Below, in pieces: positions 13,216 to 24,690 of a stretch of DNA of 64,000 bases (its first letter is position 1; every line of letters begins with the position of its first letter). The DNA lies in contig OX328132.1 in NCBI GenBank assembly GCA_946811695.1, forward strand, positions 96,410,022 to 96,474,021. The letters are read 5' to 3'. A program made the translations under genes and the position numbers. Origin of the DNA: Gonocerus acuteangulatus. Lineage: Eukaryota; Arthropoda; Insecta; Hemiptera; Coreidae. The notes under the pieces were generated by a model. That model searched no databases. It worked only from the letters and a program-made list of their open reading frames with translations, and was not told where the DNA came from.

Positions 13216-13709
13216 TGTTAGTATTATTAGAGGCATATGTTAATCTAATTGCTATCTTACGTACAACGATATCAAACATTTATAGTACAATAATAACTTA
13301 AAACTTATAATTTCCAAAAAATAACTTATTTGTATCGACTTAAATAAATATTGTTTAGTATGCACATTAGAAATAAATAAATATATCCTATATAGACTAT
13401 TTATATTTATACATATACAACATTTGTCTAAATATACACGTGCTATCTCACTTCTTTCTATTTACACTCGCGCTCATCCACGAATCACCAAATGCCACAA
13501 GCGTGTTATGAATGGAGATAACCATTAGTGTTTAAAAAACAACAACAACAAAAAAGGATCTTAAGCATGGAAGCGAATCTTCGCTGGGCGGCAATTAAAG
13601 TCACTAGGAATAATTGTAGTTGCGTTGGGTTCTAGGTTTAAATTAGTTTATATTAGATCTACCATTTCTAGGAGAATATGAAATTTCAAGAAAGTCCGAA
13701 AGTATATAC

Positions 13710-13711
<2 letters not shown>

Positions 13712-13765
<54 letters not shown>
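13712..13765. repeat. (TA)n microsatellite inside hAT copy 1
   Basis: A 54-base TA run sits in the right subterminal repeat. Confidence 0.95.
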
Positions 13766-13768
<3 letters not shown>

Positions 13769-13946
13769 AAAATTTACGAATAAAATTTTATTTGTATTTT
13801 TATATTTAATATACGTGAATAAAAATAAATTCGTATTCATAATTATGAATACGAATTTATTTATATTCGTATTAACAAATATATGAAGTACGAATAAATT
13901 CGTATTTTTATTTATAAATAAAATTATGCCCATCTCTGCTACATGC

Positions 13947-14490
13947 TAAATTTTGTTATAAAATAACAAAAACTCTGGCGGGTATCGTGATAAAAGACTC
14001 TATTTATGAACTTAAAAATGTTAAGACGCGTCTAAATGTTACTTAAAACATCATATAAAGGTTTTCCTTAACGATAAGAGTAATTTTTTACCATACATGA
14101 TGGGTTTCCGAAGGAACAACTAGTACAGTACGGGCAACCCACCCCCCCTGGAAATGGAGTCAAACACAACTTTTCAGGGTTTTTCTATTTTTGCATTTAA
14201 TAATATTTTAATGTCTATCATCCTGCAAAATGTCAAGCCTCTAGCTTTTCGGGAAGTGCCTAATAATTGTGATGAGTGAGTAAGTCGTATAAATTCCGAT
14301 ATTCCATCGCCTCTATCTCAGAAACGCTTCATTGTAGAATTATGAAACTTTCCAATTTTACTCACATCTATTACTACGTGTATAATACCTGTGTCAAACA
14401 TAAGTTAACATCTAACTGGTTTAATGTTACGAAAGTGTAAAAATCGGCTCTAATACCTCTTGTAATCGTAGTAGGCTGAGCTCGGCCTGG
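13947..14490. other. Unassigned sequence between hAT copy 1 and the inverted arm
   Basis: No gene, fold or repeat recognised. Confidence 0.4.
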
Positions 14491-15418
14491 TGACTTGCTC
14501 TTTTTAAAATACAAAAATACAGTTTTATACAATAATACAAACTTATGGAGCTAAATACTACAAAAGTGTTAAGGGAACATGAGACAACATTTGGTAGAGA
14601 TGTGTACAGATATAAGAGCTAAACATTATTTACAGTACTGCTATTTATACTATAGTTATTATATTTACATACGTATGACTAAAACTACTAACATTAATTA
14701 ATGGGTCATGGAAGACACTACATTTTTGAGGCTTTCCTTCAATGGCCATTACATGTTGGGGGGGAAAAAACTATTTATTTAAAAAAAAACAAAAAGACTA
14801 TTATTTATTATTTGTTGAGGCAGATCAAGCAAATAGTAGAGGATTGGCCATCCGGCTGGAGAATTACCCGAAGAGAAGAAGTCCTTACTCAAGAACACCT
14901 GATGATAATAGTGTAACGAAATACTCGCAATAAAACATATAGCGCCGAAGTGCAAAGGACAAAATTATTTAGACATGTCTTTAGACTTCACCAAACTTCT
15001 AAAAAATGGTAGCCACCATCATATTGAAGCAATAATTCAAAAGCTTAAAATACCAGCATATACGCACAAATTTAAAATAATATGTTTTCGCCCACTGAAT
15101 ACGTATTGTTTTATATATCTGCGTAGTTAAACATAGACGATTAATGGATTGACAATGTAATTCTAGCACTTGAAAGATTGTCGCTAAGTATTTTCCTTCA
15201 GTTAAGGTTGTACAATCTGTATGTGGTGGTGTTGGGAAAAGTAAGGAGAAATATGAATCTAAAGTGGGAGCCAGTGCTAAGGAGCTTTGCTAGAGAATGC
15301 AAGGATTGGATGGGAAGGGAGCCTCTAAATAGAATTTATGTAAGATTCAGTCGCCGTAAAAAGCATTAGCCTTTAACATGATTTATATTAAAAATAAAGC
15401 TTTTAATGGCCATTACGT
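14491..15418 (-). repeat. Left arm of a ~0.92-kb inverted repeat
   Basis: This is almost the exact reverse complement of 19063-19988, differing by scattered substitutions and small indels, for example a 2-bp difference in a GTGG run. The outer boundary GTGACTTGCTC is shared by both arms. Short frames exist on both strands but match no protein I recognise. The plus-oriented right copy runs into a LINE-like tail, so the sequence is most simply a retroelement 3' region in two opposite copies. Confidence 0.85.
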
Positions 15419-15861
15419 GTTAAAAAAAATTATTAACTAAATTACTACGATATGACTTTCCACTATAAAAATTAGGTACATAATAGTGAATAATCTAAAA
15501 TCAATGTCAAATGTCCTTGTAATATAATAGGTTATAGTTTTATTGGTTGTAATAAATGTGTTAAGTTACTTTGAGCTCAGAAAAACTTTAAATTTACATT
15601 TTACAAAGTTGACATTTTAAGTGATCTTTTTCCTAAGAAACATTTTTTTTTTTTCATAACCGCTAACAATTTTTATTTTTTGAACATAACTAGTACATTG
15701 TTTGATCATTCTAGAAAAAAATTATGATGCATGAGGTAATTGTCATTTCTGAGGTATGACTTACTGAACCTACCTAATCAAAAAGTATAAAAAATAACTT
15801 TACGCGATTAGTGGCATGACACTATTGCCTATAGTATCACTATTTTTGTATAGCTTATTTT
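15419..15861. other. AT-rich spacer inside the inverted arms
   Basis: No feature recognised. Confidence 0.4.
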
Positions 15862-16246
15862 GATAATCTCAAATTAATTTTTTCGGATTTTTTTATCAAA
15901 AATTGAACCAGGGTGAATTTTTTGAAATTCTTGTTTTTTGCATGATTTTGGTTCCTGCCTTTCTGATAACAGTTTTGAAAAACATTTGTGTTTTACTTTT
16001 TTTTCAACAAATCCGGCTGTTCTTGGCATCAAATTAAAAGCAGCAGCTTTAATAGAGAAAAGCATTAGCTTTAATTTGATGCCAAGAACAGCCGGATTTG
16101 TTGAAAAAAAAGTAAAACACAAATGTTTTTCAAAACTGTTATCAGAAAGGCAGGAACCAAAATCATGCAAAAAAACAAGAAATTCAAAAAATTCACCCTG
16201 GTTCAATTTTTGATAAAAAAAAACGAAAAATTAATTTGAGATTATC
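15862..16246. repeat. 385-bp foldback with near-perfect 177-bp arms
   Basis: 15862-16038 and 16070-16246 are reverse complements with only a few differences around A/T runs; the loop is about 31 nt. Both strands translate to the same peptide in an arm, which explains the overlapping open frames here. No terminal duplication is clear. It could be a foldback transposon or a recent inverted duplication. A transcript would give a long double-stranded RNA. Confidence 0.9.
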
Positions 16247-16397
16247 TCATACTTCTCTATTTATGAAAAAATTTTGAAAAATATCTGAGATATGATGGCA
16301 CGGACATATATTAAAATTGGGCGATTTGACGTGAATTGACCCACCATCGAAATAAATATGTATAAAGGCTTCCGTCCGACTAAATTTTATCCTGGAA

Positions 16398-16640
16398 TCA
16401 AATTTTTGTGTGTAGGTTGTGTTGTTTTAAAAAAGTTAATAAATCGTTAATGAAGAGGCTACCCTCTGTCAGTAGTTCCTGTAAGTTGTAAGGTAATTTT
16501 AGTTGTTCTCGTATTCTGCATTCCGTTAGTAAGTGTTTTATTGTCATTGGAACGTTACACTGTCTGCAAATGGGTTTTCTTTATTTGTCATTAAATAAGA
16601 GTGAGTTAGTAAAGTGTGTCCTATGCGTAATCTACATAGT
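16398..16640 (-). pseudogene. LINE ORF2 C-terminal relic (RNase H end plus zinc knuckle)
   Basis: Read on the minus strand, one frame gives LRIGHTLLTHSYLM and, after a one-base shift in an A run near 16578, the next gives CRQC...KHLLTEC and a stop at 16398-16400. The R-x-G-H-T...TH motif followed by C-X2-C-X8-H-X4-C is the usual end of RNase H-containing LINEs of I/LOA/R1-like groups. The frameshift and missing upstream part make it a dead fragment. The exact clade cannot be set. Confidence 0.7.
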
Positions 16641-17414
16641 ATAATAAATTAAGTATTTAACATATGGCTACACCTGTCGTCAAGGCTCAAGTGGTTTCAT
16701 GAACAAGGACGTGCCTACCGCAGAGGTAATGTGCCAAAACTATGTGGTAATAGTGAGTAATGAATTTCTGGGTATATCCACTTTTCGAAATATCAGCAAA
16801 TTTTGAAATGAGGAAATCGAACGGTTTTTAAGCCTAATATACCGAGTACCCTGTTCCGGGATTCTCAGAGTGTACAATTTATTCTAATTATATCGTTATA
16901 ATTAGAATTACAACAAAATGACATTGCGAATTAACTTCTAATTGGGATTAATTTTATCAATTTAGAACTGTAATATGTAATTCTAAAAACTAAACGAATA
17001 TACAATTAGCTCAGGAATACGTAAAAGTTTAGTTAAAATTAATTTTGAGAATTTCTTGATGTGGGTAAGTAACTAGGGAGCGTGTGTGATGGGAATATAG
17101 TGGACGGAGGGGTGCTGAGGAGGGGTATGTAGGTTTTTTACTCATTAGAACTCTAGTGTCTTTTCCGACTCACTCTCTATAATATTTACTCACTCTTACT
17201 CATACTCTAAAGCCCCTTCCCTTCTGCTCTACACACATAGATAACTCTCTTTATCTTCCAGCGTTTCCTTTTACTCCAATTTGAATTTTATAACTTTTTT
17301 TCTCCTATTCAGACTAGTCTTATTTGTGTTGTAATATGTGTTAAATAACTTTTAACATTACTCGCCAATCATCAATGCCCAATATTACACCCAATAGGTT
17401 TATATATCATATAA

Positions 17415-17422
<8 letters not shown>
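16641..17422. other. Unassigned sequence
   Basis: No gene seen. A TATCGTTATAATTAGAA-type phrase near 16890 is locally self-complementary, but short. Confidence 0.35.

Positions 17423-17451
<29 letters not shown>
17423..17451. repeat. (TA)n microsatellite at the element border
   Basis: The TA run abuts the left end of the mariner-like element, as expected for insertion at TA. Confidence 0.9.
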
Positions 17452-17453
<2 letters not shown>

Positions 17454-17636
17454 AGGTGTCCCGCATTGAGATGTCATAACTTTAGGGGTTTATTTTGCAC
17501 CTCATTTGTAGTTCTGGGACGCAAAAATGAGCGTCCTATCTCAACATATAGCAGAGGTATTCAAACTTTAACTTTAACTTTACTTTATCGTAAATAACGA
17601 CCAACCTTTTCGAATCTACATGAAATTGCCTATACG

Positions 17637-18048
17637 AAAGACCCGTTATTGAAATGTTTTCATGTAAAATAAGACCTATACTAAGAGCCATATAGATGTA
17701 AACTATTGTTATTAGTGTTTTCTTAACTTATTCAATAATTTCTTAATCAGCTATTTGAAGACAAAGAGGTTTGCCTCCGCCAAAAAAGTTGCCTTATTTA
17801 ATAAGCTTTAAAATGGTACTTCGTTGTTAAAAAAAACAATTTATTTGAATCTAATTTTTTTCTGATTTCTAAGTCAAGCTTATTAAATAAGGCAACTTTT
17901 GAGGCGGAGGCAAACCTCTAAGTCTACAAATAGCTGATTAAGAAAATATTGAATGAGTTAAGAAAACATTAATAACAATAGTTCGTATCAATATGGCTCT
18001 TAGTATAGCTCATAATTTACATGACAACCTTTCAATAATGGGTGTTTC
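17637..18048. repeat. Nested foldback element
   Basis: GAAAGACCCGTTATTGAAA on the left pairs with TTTCAATAATGGGTGTTTC on the right. Pairing continues through TAAGAGCCATAT, CTTAATCAGCTATTTG and GAGGTTTGCCTCCGCC to a centre near 17840. Long pairing arms and absence of coding suggest a foldback MITE inserted in the mariner-like element. Confidence 0.75.
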
Positions 18049-18499
18049 TTATTATAAACTAGATGTTACCCAGTGTGCCATGTTACACCTACTTAAAATA
18101 TGACTCTCCCCGTATCAAACGCTGTGAATTTGTTTATATCTGTCTATTAGTTCATAATGCAATCGGCAGAGGCATATAACAGCCAACAGAGGCCAGCAGA
18201 AGCTTGCGAGTAAGATAGCTCTTATCAAAGAAAGGCCAGCGCTCCTTAGTTAGACAGTGACTATTGAAATAAAATTGAAATAAACTGCATTACATAATTA
18301 TAAAATGATGTAAAGTCATCGATGAGTTCGAGTTATTCAAATTATCAGGAACATCAACCAATAAATTTGAGACATTTTTCAAAATGGCTGTCGATTTAAA
18401 ATGGCCGTCACAATCTGAATGGTTCAGTGTAGCCAAGTTTTCTTGAACAAAACCTTTGACCTTTTGGCCAAATGTTGAAAATTGACCTAGCTTAGGAGA

Positions 18500-18630
18500 T
18501 TTCCCGTATCAAGACCTACCTGTGTGCCAAATCAGGTCAAAATCGGTCAAACGGTGTAGATTTGTATAAGGAACAAACAGAAAAACATACAAACAGACAG
18601 ACACGTAATTTTTATATATATAGATTTAAT
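18500..18630 (+). repeat. Dispersed motif 'CAAAATCGGTC...ACAGACAGAC...TATATATATAGAT'
   Basis: This short, conserved-looking stretch (GTGCCAAATCAGGTC, AAATCGGTCAAACGG, AACAAACAG, ACAGACAGAC, then TA repeats) resembles the microsatellite-linked core in the palindrome-headed repeats at 44-45 and 53.7 kb. It is probably a mobile repeat end; family unknown. Confidence 0.4.
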
Positions 18631-18847
18631 ACAGATTCTACAAATGTGGTCATTATTTACGATACATTAACCAAAAATCTGGAAACACAGTTTTTATAAA
18701 GAAAAACCAATAGATTTGAAAATAGGCAACACTTTGAATATCTCTGCTACATGTTGAGATAGGACGCTCATGTCTGCGTCCCTGAACTATAAACGAGGTG
18801 CAAAATAAACCCCTAAGGGTATGACATCTCGATGCGAAACACCCTGT

Positions 18848-19062
18848 ATATATTTAGGGAAATATTTAATTTTTCAGCTATATTTGCCGGTACAGAACCT
18901 TGAAAAATGTTGTACAACGTTATATAGCTGTAATAAAAATACACAAGAACTTGAAAATAAGGTTTCTTTATGCCTTTTCTGTTTATCTAATCGACAATGA
19001 AATGTTTCAAGAGAATAAGTAGATAAAATATGGTTGACCAGTGAATGGGAAATAATAAAAAC
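18848..19062. other. Spacer before the right inverted arm
   Basis: No feature recognised. Confidence 0.35.
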
Positions 19063-19988
19063 CAGTAATGGCGTGGAAAAGCTTTATTTTTAATATAAAT
19101 CATTTTAAAGGCTAATGCTTTTTACGGCGACTGAATCTTACATAAATTCTATTTAGAGGCTCCCTTCCCATCCAATCCTTGCATTCTCTAGCAAAGCTCC
19201 TTAGCACTGGCTCCCACTTTAGATTCATATTTCTCCTTACTTTTCCCAACACCACCATACAGATTGTACAACCTTAACTGAAGGAAAATACTTAGCGACA
19301 ATCTTTCAAGTGCTAGAATTACATTGTCAATCCATTAATCGTCTATGTTTAACTACGCAGATATATAAAACAATACGTATTCAGTGGGCGAAAACATATT
19401 ATTTTAAATTTGTGCGTATATGCTGGTATTTTAAGCTTTTGAATTATTGCTTCAATATGATGGTGGCTACCATTTTTTAGAAGTTTGGTGAAGTCTAAAG
19501 ACATGTCTAAATAATTTTGTCCTTTGCACTTCGGCACTATATGTTTTATTGCGAGTATTTCGTTATACTATTATCATCAGGTGTTCTTGAGTAAGGACTT
19601 CTTCTCTTCGGGTAATTCTCCAGCCGGATGGCCAATCCTCTACTATTTGCTTGATCTGCCTCAACAAATAATAAATAATAGTCTTTTTGTTTTTTTTTAA
19701 ATAAATAGTTTTTTTCCCCCAACATGTAATGGCCATTACAGGAAGGCCTCAAAAATGTAGTGTCTTCCATGACCCATTAATTAATGTTAGTAGTTTTAGT
19801 CATACGTATGTAAATATAATAACTATAGTATAAATAGCAGTACTGTAAATAATGTTTAGCTCTTATATCTGTACACATCTCTACCAAATGTTGTCTCATG
19901 TTCCCTTAACACTTTTGTAGTATTTAGCTCCATAAGTTTGTATTATTGTATAAAACTGTATTTTTGTATTTTAAAAAGAGCAAGTCAC
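19063..19988 (+). repeat. Right arm of the ~0.92-kb inverted repeat, with LINE-like tail
   Basis: Inverted partner of 14491-15418. On this side the sequence continues into GAGCAAGTCACC, GTTGCGAAACTC and an A/AAT-rich tail to about 20036, similar to the tails near 13164 and 25190. That makes the plus orientation the likely sense direction of the parent retroelement. No coding frame in sense is recognised. Confidence 0.7.
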
Positions 19989-20036
19989 CTTCGTTGCGAA
20001 ACTCTTAAAATAAATTTAAAAAAAATAATAATAATA

Positions 20037-20250
20037 GTTAGTGCTATAATAATAGCAATTAGTCTCTTGTTTTCAATGTATTAAAAACAGGGATTTAAAT
20101 TTGTATCAAAAAAGTTAAAATTTAACCGTTAAAAAAAATTATTTTATAAGTTAAAAAATAACAGTTAAATAAACTTTTATTTAATGGTGTTAAGAGTAAA
20201 AGTTATTTATTTAAATTTTAACCTCCATTATTATTAACTACGAATTTTGG
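20037..20250. other. AT-rich spacer
   Basis: A/T-rich with repeated GTTAAAA/AAGTTAAA phrases; no gene. Confidence 0.4.
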
Positions 20251-20417
20251 GACGGGTTATATATAGGTTACCACCCTTTTCTAGCCAGGACAGGGCTGAT
20301 GCCTTTTCTTTATTCTAAAGAAAAAATCCACCACCTCATAGTGGGAATCGAACCCACGACCTTTGGCACAGAGTGTGAAGTGCTCAAGCCTTAACACTCA
20401 GGGCCACCGGGCCTCCA
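20251..20417 (-). mobile_element. tRNA-derived SINE (Ser/Leu-like head)
   Basis: On the minus strand a tRNA-like head begins near 20417: GTGGCCCTGAGTGTTAAGGC resembles a class II tRNA box A, and GGGTTCGATTCCC is a consensus box B. It is followed by the body GAAAAGGGTGGTAACCTAT...ACCCGTC. That body also follows the 5S-like heads at 34466 and 39967, so the family shares its body across head types. The head is too mismatched to be a working tRNA. Confidence 0.75.
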
Positions 20418-20983
20418 AAAGTTATTTAGGAACTTCTAATATTAGGTACATGAAAATAGAAGATAAATTAATCATTTGTTTTATTTTTATTCAATGTTAA
20501 ATCAAATTTTTAAGTATTTTAATCAAGAATTTTAGGGATGAAGAAAATAAAAATAAGTGAAATGTTCTTTGTTTAAAAATTTATGACTGTTTATTTACTG
20601 AAATGTATTTTTTGACACAAAACATAAAATAAACATTAGTAGATTTAATTTATTCCTTTAAACTTTTTCTTATTATGTATTTTAATAACAAATACTTTAA
20701 AACTTTTATTTTTTAAGTCGAAAAATAACTGTCAAAAAGAAACTTTTTTAAAAAAAGTTAAAAGCGAAAAAGTTATTCTATAACTTTTACTTTTTCGACT
20801 ATTAAAACTATTAAAAATCGACTATTAAAAACATTTTGAACTTTATTAAACCATCCTTCAAATTGAGAGCATCCTTAATACCTTCTCCACTCCAATTAAA
20901 AATAAAATACTGAGGAGTCCATAGTTTAATTACTTCGTTTGTTTCAATATCGTAAGAATTGATTTAATATAAAGTATGGGGGT
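20418..20983. other. AT-rich sequence with short ACTATTAAAA repetition
   Basis: Repeated AAGTTA/ACTATTAAAA phrases at 20700-20840; nothing coding. Confidence 0.4.
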
Positions 20984-21140
20984 CTCCCATGGTCTAGTGG
21001 CTATCGCGCTGTATTCATAAGCAGGAGATGGTGGGTTCGATTCCCGCCTCCGGCAGGAATTTTCTCATCTCAGGGCTCGCTAGGAAAATTCCTCGCTGCA
21101 CCCTGGATGTCGGCGCTAATGACCTAGATGTAGATGCGCC

Positions 21141-21202
<62 letters not shown>
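20984..21202 (+). mobile_element. tRNA-derived SINE (Glu-like head) with 60-base A tail
   Basis: The head TCTCCCATGGTCTAGTGGCTA...GGGTTCGATTCCCGCC has perfect A and B boxes and closely resembles tRNA-Glu, but the anticodon arm is altered. The body ends with the phrase GGCGCTAATGACCTAG...GCGCCGT, then about 60 A. This tail phrase recurs after the 5S SINE at 34.6 kb and inside both large hAT elements. The long pure A tail suggests a recent insertion. Confidence 0.85.
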
Positions 21203-21204
<2 letters not shown>

Positions 21205-21528
21205 ACGTCAGTTCTCTCACGGGTTTAAGTAAAAGTGACTGGCACCATCATCTATGAAAAATTCAATGTCCGATTTCAAAGGCGAATCCTGGGTTAGAAA
21301 CTCCCCTCCTAGAACATTGTTACCCATAAATCACTCGTAAAAATTATAATTAAAATATTGAATTGCAATTGCTTATTTTTTTCAATCAGGTTTACGAATC
21401 AGGATTCCGCAGAGTAAACATTCGCCCTTCCTGATGCACTTTCAGAAATTTTACTTTGATTTTCCAACACCCAGGATTCGTGATTCTTCCTTTCTCTTCC
21501 AAGATCCTGAATATCCTACGGCTGATCG
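21203..21528. other. Unassigned sequence
   Basis: Nothing recognised. Confidence 0.35.

Positions 21529-21592
<64 letters not shown>
21529..21592. repeat. A run plus (TA)n microsatellite
   Basis: About 18 A followed by about 46 bases of TA. Confidence 0.95.
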
Positions 21593-21595
<3 letters not shown>

Positions 21596-23197
21596 TACGA
21601 TGTTTGTCACTAAATGTATTGAACATCTAATAATATCTATAAACAAAAAATATAGTATTTATTTACTGGAAATTTGGTTATTTAATTCGTTTATTAAGAA
21701 TTCGATTTTTATGCTTTCCTATTGGATTGTTAGACTGTATACGGTTCGTCAATTGCATTCTCTGCCTACCAAAAGTCGTGTCATTAGTTTGGTGTTATCT
21801 CCTAAACATTAGTCAAAAAAGTCTACCAGTTGCTGTTTCGCGTTTAGTTGTCCATAAGACCTGCAATATGTAAAATATTTTTAACTGTGAGCTGGAAATT
21901 GCACGAGCTGCACATATACAATGGATTATTGGCCATAAAACATATATCCACCAAACAAATTTTTTAAAAGTGCCTTTTCATTTTTGAATTATTCAAATAG
22001 ATTCTTTGTTATAAACGATACTGTAGTATTTGTCAAGTTATCAATATTTGTATTCGTTGGACGATTAAAGTTCCAGAAACCACTTTTTGGTTGTTCTGTT
22101 GCCAAATTATAACAGGCGGTGGAAAGTATGAACCATCTGCTGCCTAATGACTCAAGCAATCAGTAAAACTCGCGCTACAATAATAGAGAAAATGCAAATG
22201 GAGTCGAGTTTTCCTTCTAAGAATGTGGTTAAAAACTGGTAAGGGAAATTTGCCTAATAATATGAAGTAAGTAAAACTACTGTAGTAGGCTATAGAATAC
22301 GAAACCTCGCCGAAGCTAATGCTAAGCCAGAGAGATGGCTCACTTTCTAAACTCGTCACTTTAAACTAGCACAGATGAATCTGGATTAACATAAGATAGA
22401 TGTCTCTTCGTTATTTCTTGGTTACTCTGGTATCATACAAGCTTGCCTTGCTTTAATTATGGAAATTTCGTTTTAAAATTTTACCAATGTAGCTAAATTC
22501 GTGTGCTACCTTCGTCAACCGTGGGAACCGGTATGCATTTTCGGGCTATACATTAATCCTCAATAACAACCCTTTGAAGTTTCGACGAATAGTGCTCAGG
22601 TTTGTAATTGTCCTGCCATAACCGCACACACTAGGCGGCTAAACCGGCCAGGTATTCTACCGCCATTCTACGTATTGCCTACAAGTAGCCAGAAGAAGAT
22701 CGCCTCCTGCCTCTACGATGGTATGATAACCTTCTCTTCATAAAAGTAGCATCGTCAAATCGAACAGGTTGTAATAGACTTGGGCGAACTGAATGGATCT
22801 TTTTAACACTATATCTTTTTTTTTAATCAATCTTCAAGGGCCAATCTATTAAAGAATCGATCTATCTAGAATACCGTAAAATAAAGTGTTTTGTTTTTTT
22901 GTTTTTTTTTTTTTAATTTAAAATATTCAAATACTTAATCTCACCTCTTGCTACTCAATCTCATTTCTGAACATTTCTCATTTATTTAACTGAAGAAGAA
23001 ATTTACAGAAATGTGTATTTAATTATTTAATACAACAATAAAATTATACAACGACTTAATACCTTCCTTTATCCAACTAGAATGTAATATAATAAAAATA
23101 ACGTTTCGAACTGTGCTAATTATTTGTATAACCAGTTTTGTCTATTATATTTTTTTCTCATGTGAGAAATATATACGTATATGCAATAATACCCAAA
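21593..23197. other. Unassigned sequence
   Basis: No gene or repeat structure seen. 22500-22750 is less AT-rich but has no recognisable frame. Confidence 0.35.
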
Positions 23198-24399
23198 CAG
23201 TCCAGGCAACGAATGCTTGCAAGCAGCTATAGGTGGAACTTTTTGGAACACAATTTTTGACTGCGTAACTTTGTTTAGGCTGGATAGGAGGAGAACATAT
23301 CAAAAGTCCTCACCCGTAGCCTTTGTGCCAGGGGGGGGTTAGAAGGTCCCATTTTTCGGGTTTTCACTTATATCTCGGAAACCCTGCGTCCTAGCGACAT
23401 GACTATTCTATAGCAAATAAAAGCTGATTACATTTCCTACAAGTTCTATTCAATAAAGTTTATCGAGATATCTTTAGTTTTCGAAATATCCGCTCTTGAA
23501 AGTCTGTCATTTTGGGGAAAAACACTTTCGCTGCATATTTTTTCCCCGTTTTGACGGGATAACTCTTCAACGATGATCCCAAAAAATAAATAACGGTCAT
23601 AGGGTTGTAGAGTATTGTATTCCCTACAATAATATATATTACTTTGCTATTTTATGTATTTTCCTTCAAGCGTGAAAATAGTTTCAGTGCTCATCGTGAA
23701 ATCAGAAATTTAGCGAATAATAGCCCAGGAAACTATGATTTATAGGTGGAAATGTTTGGAACACAATTTTTGAGTTCATAAATTTGTTTCGGCTAGTTAG
23801 GGGGTCAACATATCAAAAGTCCTGGTCCGCAGCCTTTGTGCCGGGGGGGGAGGGGGGGGTTTAGAAGGTCCCATTTTTCGGGCTATCACTAATATCTCGG
23901 AAACCCTCCGTCCTAGCGACATGACCATTCTATGACAAATGAAAGCTTATTAAATTTCCAACAAGTTCTATTCAATAAAGTTTATCGGAAATGGAATGTC
24001 CTACAACCCTATAGCCGACATTTAATTTTTGGGTTCATCGTTGAAGAGATATCCGGGCGATAATAGAAAAAAGTGTTTTTTTTCCCCAAAATGACAGACT
24101 TTCACGAGCGAATTTTTCGAAAACTAAAGATATCTCGAAAAACTTTATTAATAGAACTTGTAGGAAATTTAATCAGTTTTTTTTTTTGTTATAGAATAGT
24201 CATGTCGCTAGGACGCAGGGTTTCCGAGATATAAGTGAAAACCCGAAAAATGGGACCTTCTAAACCCCCCTCCTCCCGGCACAAAGGCTAGGGGCGAGGA
24301 CTTTTGATATGTTCACTTTCTATCCGGCCCAAAAAAATTTACGAAATCAAAAATTTTGTTCCAAAAATTTCCATCTATAACTGTTCGTTGACTGGACTG
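23198..24399. mobile_element. Composite inverted-repeat element built from three copies of a ~0.4-kb unit
   Basis: The ends CAGTCCAGGCAACGAA and TTCGTTGACTGGACTG are inverted. Inside, a unit with TCAAAAGTCCT, a poly-G run, AGAAGGTCCCATTTTTCGGG, ATATCTCGGAAACCCT and GTCCTAGCGACATGA occurs at 23225-23640 (plus), 23740-24000 (plus, partial) and 24000-24395 (minus). The outer units form long TIR-like arms and the middle one is an extra direct copy. No transposase and no clear TSD. Confidence 0.7.
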
Positions 24400-24549
24400 A
24401 TATATTTCAATATGATGTAACATTAGTAGTTTCATTATATATTTTTTTTTATGAGTAATAGCCTTAAATATTTCTACTTTTAGATTACGGATATGTTTAT
24501 CACATTATCAAGTATTCAAATTGACTTATTTAGGTCGATTCGTAGTTTT

Positions 24550-24690
24550 GATGGGTGATTCTCGACTTGACATCGCCTAATCGAAATTTTCGAACGTTTT
24601 TTGTCGAGAATTTAGTAAGATTTCGAATCACCATCAACCATCAATCACTTTCCATTTACCACAATTTCCCAAACTTAGAGTTTCATTTTC
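24550..24690 (-). repeat. Degenerate fragment of the 43.4-46.1 kb repeat family
   Basis: GACATCGCCTAATCG, GTCGAGAATTTAGTAAG and ACCACAATTTCCCAAAC match in order the stretch near 43790-43880 in the minus-oriented copy of the palindrome-headed family. Confidence 0.45.

Larger units (their letters stand above)
12412..13938. mobile_element. hAT-type non-autonomous element with perfect 8-bp TSD (copy 1)
   Basis: The termini are CAGAGATGGGCATAATTTTA and its reverse complement. The 8-bp duplication CTACATGC flanks both ends exactly (12404-12411 and 13939-13946). An 8-bp TSD with CAG...CTG ends is typical of hAT elements. The inner flanks are long AT-rich subterminal inverted repeats built from ATAAATTCGTATT-like phrases. 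No transposase is encoded. Nested inside are a SINE-type module (12787-12975), a LINE 3' tail (about 13100-13215) and a TA tract. A shorter relative, 34811-35658, shares both ends and the SINE-type module. Confidence 0.9.
17451..18847. mobile_element. Mariner-like non-autonomous element with ~115-bp TIRs
   Basis: The left end ACAAGGTGTCCCGCATTGAG pairs with the right end (reverse complement ACAGGGTGTTTCGCATCGAG). Similarity continues for about 115 bp (17451-17566 and 18732-18847). Both ends sit in TA-rich DNA, consistent with a TA target. ACAGGGTGT starts are common in Tc1/mariner-type elements. No transposase is present. The interior holds another foldback (17637-18048) and a dispersed invertebrate repeat (18500-18630). 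Confidence 0.65.

Noticed and set aside
15874..16213. Two overlapping 90-110-codon frames on opposite strands with the same peptide
   Set aside because: They arise because the region is an inverted repeat; no family match and no codon signal.
20984..21055. Functional tRNA-Glu gene
   Set aside because: A and B boxes are good, but anticodon and acceptor stems do not pair and a SINE body with long A tail follows.
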